From Poriferisodalis sp965208485 (GTDB taxonomy: Bacteria; Actinomycetota; Acidimicrobiia; Acidimicrobiales; Poriferisodalaceae), in the NCBI RefSeq assembly GCF_965208485.1, contig NZ_OZ242344.1:1302001-1366000 (forward strand): a stretch of DNA of 64,000 nt, written 5' to 3'. Shown piece after piece: positions 16,953-24,363 of the stretch. Position numbers and translations under genes: made by a program. Numbering within the stretch: position 1 is the stretch's first letter; each line of letters opens with the position of its first letter. The notes under the pieces were generated by a model that worked only from the letters and a program-made list of their open reading frames with translations, was not told the origin of the DNA and did not search any database.

Positions 16953-17357
16953 CTACGCCGCCAGAACGCGCTTGCGCTGGGCGTGGCAGACGTAGGCGAA
17001 GCTCTGGGGCGGTCGACAGCCGTGAGCCTGTCGAAGCGTGTGCAGCGGTATCGGGGCGGCCAGCGGCTCGGGGCGTTCCAGCAGCAGCGCCACGCCTCGG
17101 TCTCGGCCTTCGAGATAGGCGTCGAAGTCGGGCCTCGACAGGGCAGTGTCGGCGCCGTGCAGGCGCCACAGTTCGTCGGCTGGATATCGGGCGACGCTGC
17201 GGACCACGCATGTGCCGACGAGCGCTCGCTCATGGCCCGACGCGTACAGCAGCGCCAGCGTGGGAACGGTGATCCGCGGCATGACTCGTCGCACTTCGAT
17301 GACCGTCTTGGTGCCGGACAGGATCGCCTCGGCGAATCTCGGCTTCAGCGGGAGCAC
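16953..17357 (-). CDS. ASCH-like domain protein
   Basis: A 134-residue protein when started at GTG 17357. The N-terminus LPLKPRFAEAILSGTKTV followed by EVRRVMPRI and ALVGTCVVRSVARYPADELW matches the ASCH (PUA-like, RNA-binding) pattern. Longer in-frame starts up to 17531 exist, but the extra residues are encoded by solo IS ends (17358-17443) and overlap the zeta-toxin gene, so they are rejected. AGGG lies just upstream of the chosen GTG. ASCH proteins bind RNA and often accompany toxin-antitoxin or phage-related genes. Confidence 0.65.
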   Translation of the reverse strand: MLPLKPRFAEAILSGTKTVIEVRRVMPRITVPTLALLYASGHERALVGTCVVRSVARYPADELWRLHGADTALSRPDFDAYLEGRDRGVALLLERPEPLAAPIPLHTLRQAHGCRPPQSFAYVCHAQRKRVLAA

Positions 17358-17443
17358 AAGCCCTGATGCTTCATGAGAATTGGACTGATCGCTTTTTTGA
17401 GTCTTCGCGTTTTTGTGGGGTGGGGTTGCTGGGCTTGGCGGCT
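17358..17443 (-). mobile_element. Solo ends of an IS1380-type and an ISL3-type element
   Basis: 17358-17397 matches, with a few changes, the right end of the IS1380 element at 23057 (AGCCCTGAT..TTCATGAGAATTG, then TCGCTTTTT). 17399-17443 directly after it matches the end of the ISL3 element at 35279 (GAGTCTTCG against GAGCCTTCG, TTTTGTGGG, GCTGCTGGG-like). No transposase sequence remains. These are footprints of past insertions and deletions. Confidence 0.65.
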
Positions 17444-17491
17444 CGTCCTGCGCCGCTGGAAGTCGTGCTGCTGCCCGACGATTTGGCCCGC

Positions 17492-18064
17492 TCAGAGCCT
17501 CACCAACTCGATTGGTGCCCATGGTGGCCATTCGGGTCGGCCGACAGGCATGCCTGCGTGGAATGTCGCGACGGACACGAACGGAGTCTCTGCGTGCGAA
17601 TTGTCATAGACGCGCACGTTGTCCGCGATATTGATGGCCTCAACGACATGGCTCCACAGCCGTTGATGGCGGGAGCGCACCTTGCCCTCAGGTACGTCGT
17701 GACCGCCGAGTTCGGCGCGGACCGCAACTCGGGCAACGGCTTGATCTTCAGGAATGATGATGACGTACAGGGATACGACGTAGCCGAGATGGGAAGCCGT
17801 GCTCACGAGTTCGAGTTTCGACTCATGCGAGAACACGGTCTCGGTCACGAACGAGGTCCGCGCAGCCAGCAGCTCGTCCCGGCGTGCTGCCGCCAGAGCC
17901 GCTGCCTCATAGGCGTGCTTGGCTTCCTCTCCGGGCCATTCCCGCGCAGCGATGAGGTCCGCGTTGACGAACTCCAAGGTGGACGGTGCGAGGATGAGTT
18001 GCTGGAAGGTGCTCTTGCCAGCGCCGTTTGGGCCAGCGATGACGCGCAGCGTTGGCGTGGGCAT
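17492..18064 (-). CDS. Zeta toxin-like P-loop kinase (toxin of TA pair)
   Basis: A 190-residue protein with an N-terminal Walker A motif GPNGAGKST at residues 11-19 and the zeta-family region FVNADLIAAREWPGEE, then RTSFVTETVFSHESKLEL and LGYVVSLYVIII. Zeta toxins phosphorylate UDP-N-acetylglucosamine and block cell-wall synthesis; whether this one does is an inference. It follows a ParD-like antitoxin gene by 46 bp on the same strand. Its 3' end lies next to the solo IS ends. Confidence 0.8.
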   Translation of the reverse strand: MPTPTLRVIAGPNGAGKSTFQQLILAPSTLEFVNADLIAAREWPGEEAKHAYEAAALAAARRDELLAARTSFVTETVFSHESKLELVSTASHLGYVVSLYVIIIPEDQAVARVAVRAELGGHDVPEGKVRSRHQRLWSHVVEAINIADNVRVYDNSHAETPFVSVATFHAGMPVGRPEWPPWAPIELVRL

Positions 18065-18110
18065 CGCAGACTCCTCATGCCGTTGGCCTCATCGGGCCGG
18101 CCAGCGGGGG

Positions 18111-18470
18111 TCAGGGATCGACGCGGACGACGTTGCCTTCGTTGTCGAGGTCGATGTACGGCCGGCCTTCTGCTGCGAACACGACAGTGAGGTTGAGCGC
18201 CTGTCTGCGCTGCTCGGTGCACTCGGCCCATTCGGCGCGGACGATGGCCTGCTCGTGGCTGTTGAGGTCGTCGTAGTGTCCGTCGCAGCCAAGCACTCGG
18301 GTGATGTCACGATGAGACACATCGGCCGACATCTCGCACTCAGCGCCGATGCGGGCCCAATGGCTGATCTGTTGAGCCGTGCTGCGGCTCATCGTCGGCG
18401 CCATCGCCTCAGCTCGTGCGTGGACTCTTTCATCGACACGGACCGGGTTGCTGGTAGGCCTGGTAGGCAT
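18111..18470 (-). CDS. ParD-like antitoxin (partner of zeta-like toxin)
   Basis: A 119-residue protein resembling the ParD-like antitoxin family: PVRVDERVHARAEAMAPTMSRSTAQQISHWARIG is the ribbon-helix-helix-like DNA-binding N-terminus, and the C-terminal VVFAAEGRPYIDLDNEGNVV is the family tail. ATG 18470 is chosen because the upstream codons cover a promoter-like AT-rich stretch with TACAGT. It is the first gene of the antitoxin-toxin pair and probably represses its own promoter. Confidence 0.7.
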   Translation of the reverse strand: MPTRPTSNPVRVDERVHARAEAMAPTMSRSTAQQISHWARIGAECEMSADVSHRDITRVLGCDGHYDDLNSHEQAIVRAEWAECTEQRRQALNLTVVFAAEGRPYIDLDNEGNVVRVDP

Positions 18471-18549
18471 AGTGCGACCTCCGACAATTACTGTAGCAAA
18501 TTGCAACACCTGACGTGCCAGCAGCGTCAGATTAGTGGCTCTTCGCGTT

Positions 18550-18672
18550 TTAGCGTGGGGTGAGGTCGTCGAGCAGGGTCCAGTCGGGTTTGGCGGCGTA
18601 GAGCAGGACTCGGGTTCTGTGGTGGTCGAGGTTGGCGGTTCCCGAGCGAGACTCGTTTGATGAGCTTGGCGG
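18550..18672 (-). pseudogene. ISL3-family transposase, C-terminal relic
   Basis: The frame ending at 18550 reads TRVLLYAAKPDWTLLDDLTP and stop, an ISL3-type transposase C-terminus. Just upstream, in another frame, AKLIKRV continues the ISL3 motif TEAA-xLIKRV that is cut off at 20137. The IS end GGCTCTTCGCGTTTT begins at 18537. So this is the 3' part of one ISL3 gene, frameshifted and separated from its 5' part by the IS110 element. Confidence 0.6.
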
Positions 18673-18692
18673 GGTTGATGCTCCTGTGTGTG

Positions 18693-19907
18693 TCAAGTCG
18701 GGAGTTGGGTGAGGTGTTGTTGGTATCGTTCGGCGAGGTCGCGGTCGTGTCGGTGGCCGTTTTCGAGTTCAGAGATGCGTGTGGGCCAGGTGTTGAGGGC
18801 TCGGGCTGTGGCCTTGATGGTGAGGCCGGCTCGGGTGCGCTGTTGGCGCAGATCGTGCCGGTTGGGGACGATGGGTGGGTCGGTGAGCAGCCGGTAGACC
18901 TCTCGTGCGATGTGGCGTTTGAGGCAGCGGATGGTCTCTCGTCGGGTCTTGCCCTCGGCTTGGCGCCGTTTGGCGTAGTCGATGGTGCGTTGATCGACGC
19001 GCGTTCTTGTGAACGCGATGCGCCACAGGGCGTTGTTGGCGTTGCGGTTGCCTCCGCGGTTGAGTCGGTGACGGGTCTGGGGTCCTGAGGACGCTTCGAC
19101 AGGGCTCGCGCCGCACAGCGCGGCGAACGATGCCTCGCTGCGCGTCCGCTGGGGGTTGTCGCCGGCGGCGACCAGCAGCGCCGACGCGGTCTCGACGCCG
19201 ACTCCCACGGCGCCGAGCAGCGCTGGGTTGGCTTGTTCGCACAGTGTGCGCAGCTCGACGTCGAGCTGCGCGATCTCGTCGGTGAGCGCCTGGTGGCGGC
19301 GCGCCAGCGCGCGCAGCGCAGTCTTGACCGACGCGGTGACGGTGTCGCAGCTGCGGTCGGGCCGCAGGCGGGAGCAGGCCTCAGCGGCGGCGGCGGCGCT
19401 GAGCGTCCCGAACCGGTCTTTGAGGTCCTCGGGTGCGGTGAGGAGGATCGCTCTGAGCTGATTCGCGGCGACGGTGCGGGCCTTGACTGCTGAACGCCGC
19501 GTCAATGACAGGACTCTGATCGCCTCGGCGCAGCCGTCGCCGGACTTGGGGAGTGCGGTGGCTTCGCCACTGAGCACGGCTCGCGCCGCGGACTCCGCGT
19601 CGACGGTGTCGGTCTTGCCTCGCCGTCGGCGTGTGTGGCGGTTCGGGCGGTTGACCTCGGCAACGTCGATGCCTTCAGCAGCGAATCGCCGAGCGAGGCC
19701 CGCTCCATAGGAGCCGGTGCCCTCGACGCCGACGCGCGTGATGCTGCCGTGCGTTCTCAGCCACCCCAGCAGATCACCGCAGCCGGCTGCGTCGGCGGCG
19801 AACGCTGCACTTCCCAACAGCGTGCCCGTAGCGTCGAGCGCGACGGCCACATGTGTGTGCTTGTGAGTGTCGACCCCGCCGAAGACCTCGGCTCGGTCCT
19901 GTGACAT
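18693..19907 (-). CDS. IS110-family DEDD transposase with C-terminal XRE-like HTH
   Basis: A 404-residue recombinase. The N-terminal RuvC-like catalytic domain shows GGVDTHKHTHVAVALD (first D), VGVEGTGSYG (E) and GKTDTVDAESAARA (two D). The Tnp/TnpB C-terminal domain shows GASPVEASSGPQ with the candidate catalytic Ser, then RGGNRNANNALW. Past the usual end there is an extra tail of about 50 residues, RQQRTRAGLTIKATARALN...RISELENG, that looks like a Cro/CI-type helix-turn-helix. IS110 enzymes mobilise DNA using a guide (bridge) RNA from the element's non-coding end. The gene appears intact. Confidence 0.9.
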   Translation of the reverse strand: MSQDRAEVFGGVDTHKHTHVAVALDATGTLLGSAAFAADAAGCGDLLGWLRTHGSITRVGVEGTGSYGAGLARRFAAEGIDVAEVNRPNRHTRRRRGKTDTVDAESAARAVLSGEATALPKSGDGCAEAIRVLSLTRRSAVKARTVAANQLRAILLTAPEDLKDRFGTLSAAAAAEACSRLRPDRSCDTVTASVKTALRALARRHQALTDEIAQLDVELRTLCEQANPALLGAVGVGVETASALLVAAGDNPQRTRSEASFAALCGASPVEASSGPQTRHRLNRGGNRNANNALWRIAFTRTRVDQRTIDYAKRRQAEGKTRRETIRCLKRHIAREVYRLLTDPPIVPNRHDLRQQRTRAGLTIKATARALNTWPTRISELENGHRHDRDLAERYQQHLTQLPT

Positions 19908-20136
19908 GATGACGATGCCTCCTTGTGGTCATCCGACAATGGGGCACCACCGGCCGCGACGGCGGACAGAACACTCACGGTGCTGGCTTCAAGGCTCCTG
20001 TCAAGCCACGTCCGCCCGACCGGTCGGTGCGCCCCCGGCCGACAAGAACGGGCCGACAGATCAACCTGAAGGCACCGAGCCAGTTGGCAGCAGGGTCAGA
20101 CCCATCCCGCCGACAAGGCCCAACCATTATGAGCGC
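19908..20136 (-). ncRNA. Candidate IS110 bridge-RNA region (non-coding left end)
   Basis: This 229-nt stretch lies between the IS110 boundary and the transposase start, upstream of the gene in its own direction. In IS110-type elements this end encodes a structured bridge RNA of about 170-200 nt that pairs with target and donor DNA. The size and place fit. The RNA itself, its loops and its guide segments were not resolved by eye. Confidence 0.4.
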
Positions 20137-20452
20137 TGGCGGCCTCGGTGGAGCCGTTGGTCACGCGGGACCGATGCCAGTTGGCGATCTGGGTCCGCCA
20201 TGTGCGCAGGGTGCGGCCGAGCTTGTTCAGCTCCGGGGAGTACGTTTCGCGTGAGAGCTCGTCGAGCGCTTCGAGCGCGAGTTCGCGGTCGCCGATGCGG
20301 TAGATGCCGCGCAGGGTCTCCTTGGCGTGCCATGCGTCGCGGACCTCGCCGCGGGGGTCGCCAGCGGCGAGCAGGCCGACCAGCTTGGTTTTGCCGCGCT
20401 CGGTCACGCTCGGATCCTCGCTCAAGCTTCCCTCGACGAGCAAGCGATTGCC
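20137..20452 (-). pseudogene. ISL3-family transposase, middle part, truncated by IS110
   Basis: The frame reads LVGLLAAGDPRGEVRDAWHA, then KETLRGIYRIGD, LSRETYSPELNKLGRTLRTW and NWHRSRVTNGSTEAA, the well-conserved C-terminal third of ISL3 transposases (TNGxTEA holds the catalytic Glu). It stops being ISL3-like at the IS110 junction; the continuation is at 18672. The 5' side is also missing: no zinc ribbon or first Asp domain is seen upstream. Confidence 0.75.
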
Positions 20453-20540
20453 GTAGCGAGGTGCCGGTCCGTGCGACCGTTGGCTCTGCATGCGACGTGC
20501 CGCTGCTCCGGTCGCTCTCGGCAGAACGACCAAAGATGGC

Positions 20541-20546
20541 TATACT
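20541..20546 (+). promoter_or_regulatory. Candidate -10 box
   Basis: TATACT lies 24 bp before the ATG at 20571, with AAGGAG in between. It is a good match to the sigma-70-type -10 consensus in a GC-rich context. A clear -35 box was not found. Confidence 0.4.
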
Positions 20547-20570
20547 TCAGACCAGAGAAGGAGCAAGGCG

Positions 20571-20768
20571 ATGAGCGGCGTGACTTACGAGCTTATTGAC
20601 GATCAGCAGCAGTGGCAGATCTTCGATGAAGCCGCTCGCCGTCTGCTGTCCATCGACGGCGAAGAGTTCGAGCGTCGATGGGAGCGCGGAGAATATCTCG
20701 ACAATGATGATTCAGGGGTCATGCAAGTAGCGTTCTTGAGACCCTATGACTCATCGAACATCGACTAG
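20571..20768 (+). CDS. Small acidic protein, possible antitoxin-like partner of the next gene
   Basis: A 65-residue protein, ATG 20571, with a good AAGGAG ribosome site. It holds an FDEAARRLLSIDGEEFERRW helix pair, then RGEYLDNDDSG. Short proteins with an EEFxRRWxxGEY core are frequent in actinobacteria, often just before a toxin-like or DUF gene; a function is not known to me. The next gene starts inside its 3' end (23-bp overlap), which suggests coupling. It carries no DNA-binding motif I can recognise. Confidence 0.6.
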   Translation: MSGVTYELIDDQQQWQIFDEAARRLLSIDGEEFERRWERGEYLDNDDSGVMQVAFLRPYDSSNID

Positions 20769-21324
20769 AGCATTTCAAGCGTTCCGGCAGTCGGTGCAAG
20801 ACTCGATAGCTTGCTTTGCCCATAGTCGCGTCACGGGCACCACACACCAGCCCGACAGGAAGGGCAGGCTCACGCTCAATAGCGACCGGCGCATGATTGA
20901 GATCGAGTGCGCGATCGGCTACCGCATCGAGAACCGAGGTACGCAAGGCGTCAATGACTGGCGCGTTGCCACTCTCGGCTACATCCATTCTGTAAGTCTC
21001 GACGGTGAGAGGGTTGCGGAGTTTCATTGGCACCCTGACGAAACTTCAAACATCTGGTATCCCCACATCCACCCGCGACTTGCGGGTTCCGGAAGAGGCC
21101 AAGGAGGAATGCACATTCCCTCCGGTCGCATCTTCGTAGAGGATGTCCTGCTATTCGCACATGAACGCGGTGCAGTACCGCTCAAGAATAACTGGAGCGA
21201 GATTGTCGACAGTGTGAGGCAGAGAATCGCGGCTGAGGCAAGTTGGGGTACTCCTGCAGCGAACTGGATGCCTCCCCCTAGTGGTGTGTCGCGGTTTTCT
21301 TGCGGGCAGGTCGCGGCCCGCTGA
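20746..21324 (+). CDS. Hypothetical protein, His-rich core (possible toxin-like partner)
   Basis: A 192-residue protein overlapping the previous gene by 23 bp. The core shows FHWHPDETSNIWYPHIHPRL, then MHIPSGRIFVEDVLLFAHE. A short pattern of paired His residues followed by a C-terminal helix recalls TumE/DUF6516-type toxins, but I cannot confirm it. The last about 14 residues are encoded by a MITE-like element (21278-21377), so the natural C-terminus may have been different. Confidence 0.5.
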   Translation: MTHRTSTRAFQAFRQSVQDSIACFAHSRVTGTTHQPDRKGRLTLNSDRRMIEIECAIGYRIENRGTQGVNDWRVATLGYIHSVSLDGERVAEFHWHPDETSNIWYPHIHPRLAGSGRGQGGMHIPSGRIFVEDVLLFAHERGAVPLKNNWSEIVDSVRQRIAAEASWGTPAANWMPPPSGVSRFSCGQVAAR

Positions 21325-21377
21325 CCTGCGGAAACAGGCTTCGGCAGGCCCTGCGCAAATTGCCGACGCACCACTAG
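21278..21377. mobile_element. MITE-like element, CTAG-flanked, 10-bp inverted repeats
   Basis: CTAG followed by TGGTGTGTCG at the left is mirrored by CGACGCACCA followed by CTAG at the right (one mismatch in the 10-bp arms). The 100-bp span has no ORF of its own and supplies the 3' end of the gene at 20746. A CTAG duplication with short inverted repeats is the hallmark of IS5-type elements and their small non-autonomous derivatives. Its right CTAG abuts the IS1380 element. Confidence 0.5.
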
Positions 21378-23057
21378 CCCTGATTGTTCACGAGTCTGTG
21401 GGCTGAGGTTGTTCGGGTTCGCGGAGATGCCCCTCTGGCCTGCGATGATGCGTGTGTTGTACAACCGCATCAGCGAGTTCAGGGGGGCATCTGCGAGGTG
21501 AAAGCTGTCAGTGTCGCGAATGCGTGTCTGGCAGGCGGCGGGGACCGGTTGGCGTGGGGCGCGGGTTTGTTCGCTTTGGGCGGTTTCGCGGACGGTGTCG
21601 GGCTGACCGAGGCGCTGTCGGCCGTGGTGCCCCCAAAGGGTGAACGCGTCCCGGTGCATGACCGCGGCGTGGTGCTGGTCCATGGGCTGTTGATGACGGC
21701 TGGGGGCGGTGAGGCGTGCAGCGACATCGAGCATCTGAGAGCGCAGCCGGAGCTGTTCGGCGACGTGGCGTCGGACTCGACGCTGTATCGCACGCTGGTC
21801 GGGCTGGGAGCAGGCGGCGCTGCGGCGTTGCTGGACGCAGCAGCGCAGGTGCGCGAGCGGTTGTGGGCCAACGCGGATCGCAGCGGCCCGCTGGTGGTCG
21901 ACATCGACTCGACGCTGGTGGAGGTCCACTCGGAGAACAAGCAAGGCGCCGCTCCCCATTACAAGGGCGGCTTCGGGTTTCATCCGATGGTGTGCTCGAC
22001 CTGCGACGGGGAGCCGCTGTGGATCAAGCTGCGGTCGGGCAACGCCGCCGCCAACCACATCGAGGACCATCTCGAAGTGCTCGACGCGGCCGTGGCGACG
22101 CTGCCCAGCGCCGACGCGGCAGGCCACCGCAGAGGCGACGGCGCCGGACTCGTGGAGCGATCGCTGGTGGTGCGCATTGACGCCGCGGGCTGCTCGCCGA
22201 CCCTGGCCGGCGAACTGGCCGAGCGCAACATCGGCTATGTCGTGTCGGCGCGCGCTTCGCCGGTCGTCACAGCGGCGATCCGCAGCGCACTGGGGGACCC
22301 GAGCCGGTGGCATACAGCCAACAGCGGCTCCAAGCGGCGGCACAAGCCGGTGCGCGCTCAGGTCGCGGACCTCACCGACCTCGCGGACCTCTCAGGCCGG
22401 CCGCCCCGCACGCGGCTGGTGGTGCGCCGAGAGCCGCGCCACCCCGGCGCGCAGCGCAGCCTGTTCGAAAGCGAGAACTTCCGCTACTGGGGATTCCTCA
22501 CCGACCAGCCCGGCCACCCGACCCGGCTCGACCGCCTGATGCGCAAACACGCCGACGCCGAGGACGCCATCGCACGCCTCAACCACAGCGGCCTCGCGCG
22601 CATGCCCTTCACCGACTGGCACGCCAACAGCACACGGGCCGCCCTGTGCGCCCTCAGCTTGATGCTCGTGGGCTGGTTCCAGAACGCCTGCCTCACCGGG
22701 CCGCTGCGACGCGCAACACCCAAACGGCTCCGCCGGCAACTGTGGCACCTGCCCGCCGCGGTGTGCCGCAGCGCACGGCGCGTCCTGCTGCGGCTCCCCG
22801 ACCAGCACCCAGGCGCCAAAGCACTGCTCGCCATCGCACACCCCCGCTGAGGCAGCCCCCCGCACCCCCAACCAGCGCCTTCCCGACCCGGCGGGCCAGC
22901 CCCCGCACGCCCCCACAGCCACACCCGCCCCGCCAACCGTCCCCACACGCACCCCAACAACCCCGACCGCACCGGCCCCGCCACCACACACCGCCAAAAC
23001 CAGCACCCAACACACAGAAAAAGCGACCAACGCAATTCTCATGAATAATCAGGGCTA
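21375..23057 (+). mobile_element. IS1380-family insertion sequence (intact copy)
   Basis: A 1,683-bp element with inverted ends TAGCCCTGATTGTTCACGAG (left) and TAGCCCTGATTATTCATGAG (right, reversed), 18 of 20 matching. It holds one complete transposase gene. The flanking four bases differ (CCAC left, ATGC right), so no target duplication remains, unlike the second copy at 30830. The 207 bp after the transposase are extremely C-rich on the plus strand. Confidence 0.88.
21498..22850 (+). CDS. IS1380-family transposase
   Basis: A 450-residue DDE transposase. The first Asp sits in PLVVDIDSTLVEVHSENKQG, the second in LVVRIDAAGCSPTL and the C-terminal domain ends RRQLWHLPAAVCRSARRVLL. GTG 21498 is chosen because it is conserved with the second copy and preceded by GAGG; upstream codons cover the IS end. 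The protein seems complete and is probably active. It is closely related to the broken copy at 31045. Confidence 0.88.
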   Translation: MKAVSVANACLAGGGDRLAWGAGLFALGGFADGVGLTEALSAVVPPKGERVPVHDRGVVLVHGLLMTAGGGEACSDIEHLRAQPELFGDVASDSTLYRTLVGLGAGGAAALLDAAAQVRERLWANADRSGPLVVDIDSTLVEVHSENKQGAAPHYKGGFGFHPMVCSTCDGEPLWIKLRSGNAAANHIEDHLEVLDAAVATLPSADAAGHRRGDGAGLVERSLVVRIDAAGCSPTLAGELAERNIGYVVSARASPVVTAAIRSALGDPSRWHTANSGSKRRHKPVRAQVADLTDLADLSGRPPRTRLVVRREPRHPGAQRSLFESENFRYWGFLTDQPGHPTRLDRLMRKHADAEDAIARLNHSGLARMPFTDWHANSTRAALCALSLMLVGWFQNACLTGPLRRATPKRLRRQLWHLPAAVCRSARRVLLRLPDQHPGAKALLAIAHPR

Positions 23058-23526
23058 ATGCGTGCCTGAGGCGACGGCGATCGGCTCTCAGCTCAGGGGA
23101 CCACGGATCGCTGCGATGAAGAGTGCCCCGTCTCGCAGAGCATGGCTCCTCGATGCTGTTCAAGGCTGGCTGAAGCCTGCGCACACTGACGCGCCAGCGA
23201 TTAGTGGCCTCGCCGTCAACGAAGTCCGCGACTTGGTGGGCGGAGTGCCGTTCGCCTCGCTCGACGGAAGGCCGGAGGGACGCAACGACCGTGATGACGC
23301 CCAACAGCAATTCGCTCACGGAAGGTGCCATTTGAACCTCAGAACCTCGTGCGCTCACCGGATGGCATCCGGTCAGAATCGTCGTCGCAGGGTGTGACAC
23401 GAATACGGCACATCCCGCCCGCCACCACATGCCGAGGCGCGCCCGGCAGCGCCCGCCATCTGCGGCGCCCGGCACCGACTCGGGCCAATAGGCAAGCTGT
23501 CACTTGCCTGTTACAGTGCCCCACCA
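23058..23526. other. Non-coding or decayed stretch between IS1380 and the ArsR gene
   Basis: About 470 bp without a convincing gene. Overlapping frames on both strands are open but show no motif or codon pattern I recognise, and they run out of the IS. The last 40 bp hold the start region of the ArsR gene, with TTGCCTGTTACAGT as a possible promoter or operator. Confidence 0.5.
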
Positions 23527-23799
23527 GTGGCCGACATCTACAAGGCCCTCGCGGATCGGACACGTCGAATCATCCTCGACGAGCTGGCCGAGCGCGATGG
23601 CCAGACACTGTTCGAGATCGGAGCACGGCTCGCTTCCAAGCACCAGCTGAGTTCGACCCGCCAGGCGATCTCTCAGCACCTCGGCGTCCTGGAGGACGCC
23701 AGCCTCGTCTCAACCAGACGTGAAGGCCGCTACAAGTACCACTTCTTCAACCGGACACCGCTGTCGGAGATCAACCGGCGGTGGCCAAGAAAGGACTGA
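23527..23799 (+). CDS. ArsR-family transcriptional regulator
   Basis: A 90-residue winged-helix regulator. The HTH is seen as ADRTRRIILDELAERDGQTL, and STRQAISQHLGVLEDASLVS is the recognition helix region, followed by the wing TRREGRYKYHFFN. It has no Cys pair for metal sensing. GTG 23527 is the start. It is 3 bp before the VOC-family gene; ArsR-VOC pairs of this kind are frequent and usually autoregulated. Confidence 0.87.
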   Translation: MADIYKALADRTRRIILDELAERDGQTLFEIGARLASKHQLSSTRQAISQHLGVLEDASLVSTRREGRYKYHFFNRTPLSEINRRWPRKD

Positions 23800-23802
23800 A
23801 CG

Positions 23803-24192
23803 ATGAGGATCGAGCTCACCGGAGTCTTCGTTCACGACCAGGCGGAGGCCCTGGCGTTCTATACCGACGTGCTCGGCTTCCAGACGCGTCACGACATCCC
23901 GCTCGGCCAAGACCGCTGGCTGACGGTCGTCTCGCCCAACGATCCCGACGGGCCCGAACTGCTGCTCGAGCCGTCGCATCACCCGGCCGTCAAGCCCTAC
24001 CGCGACGCCCTGATGGCCGACGGCATTCCGCTGGCCCAGTTCGCCGTCGACAACGTCGCAGCCGAGCACCAGCGCCTGACCGAGGCCGGCGTCGCCTTCA
24101 CCGTGCCCCCGACCGATGTCGGCGAGGCCTGGATCGCCGTGTTCGACGACACCTGCGGCAACCTCGTCCAGATCATCTCCGTCAAGCCCTGA
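23803..24192 (+). CDS. Glyoxalase/VOC-superfamily protein
   Basis: A 129-residue vicinal-oxygen-chelate protein with two beta-alpha-beta-beta-beta repeats: VFVHDQAEALAFYTDVLGF starts the first and FAVDNVAAEHQRLTEAG the second, ending FDDTCGNLVQIISV. Metal ligands can be placed at the His/Glu positions of the fold but the reaction cannot be told (glyoxalase, dioxygenase or a resistance protein). It is probably co-transcribed with and controlled by the ArsR regulator. Confidence 0.85.
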   Translation: MRIELTGVFVHDQAEALAFYTDVLGFQTRHDIPLGQDRWLTVVSPNDPDGPELLLEPSHHPAVKPYRDALMADGIPLAQFAVDNVAAEHQRLTEAGVAFTVPPTDVGEAWIAVFDDTCGNLVQIISVKP

Positions 24193-24251
24193 GCACAACC
24201 CCCGGCCGATGCTGGCGACGCAGGTCGGCAACACCGGCGATGCGAGCCCCG

Positions 24252-24300
24252 TCAACATCCATGCACAGCCGCAGCAGGGCGAAGCCGAAGTCACGGCAGA
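24252..24300 (+). pseudogene. HicB-like C-terminal fragment
   Basis: The frame reads VNIHAQPQQGEAEVTAE, matching IDVSVQPQQGEAELLAE at the end of the HicB-like gene at 28920. The rest of the gene is absent. It stands just upstream of a toxin-antitoxin operon and is one of several fragments of the same gene type in the island. Confidence 0.5.
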
Positions 24301-24363
24301 GCCGTGGCGTAACTCAGCGCACTACGATGTAGCGCAGCGCACTCGGGAACCCAGGAGGTTGCG

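Larger units (their letters stand above)
18667..20142 (-). mobile_element. IS110-family insertion sequence inside an ISL3 relic
   Basis: The element holds one DEDD transposase gene on the minus strand and a 5' non-coding end of about 230 bp. The junctions were found by rejoining the ISL3 gene: TGGCGG occurs at 18667-18672 and again at 20137-20142, and joining across it restores TEAAKLIKRV in frame. The element is therefore about 1.47 kb, which is normal for IS110. No terminal inverted repeats are expected or seen. Confidence 0.75.

Noticed and set aside
17358..17531. N-terminal extension of the ASCH-like gene
   Set aside because: The extra codons are solo IS ends and overlap the zeta-toxin gene.
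22693..23475. 260-codon minus-strand frame across the IS1380 end
   Set aside because: It spans the IS border and a C-rich non-coding tract and shows no domain.
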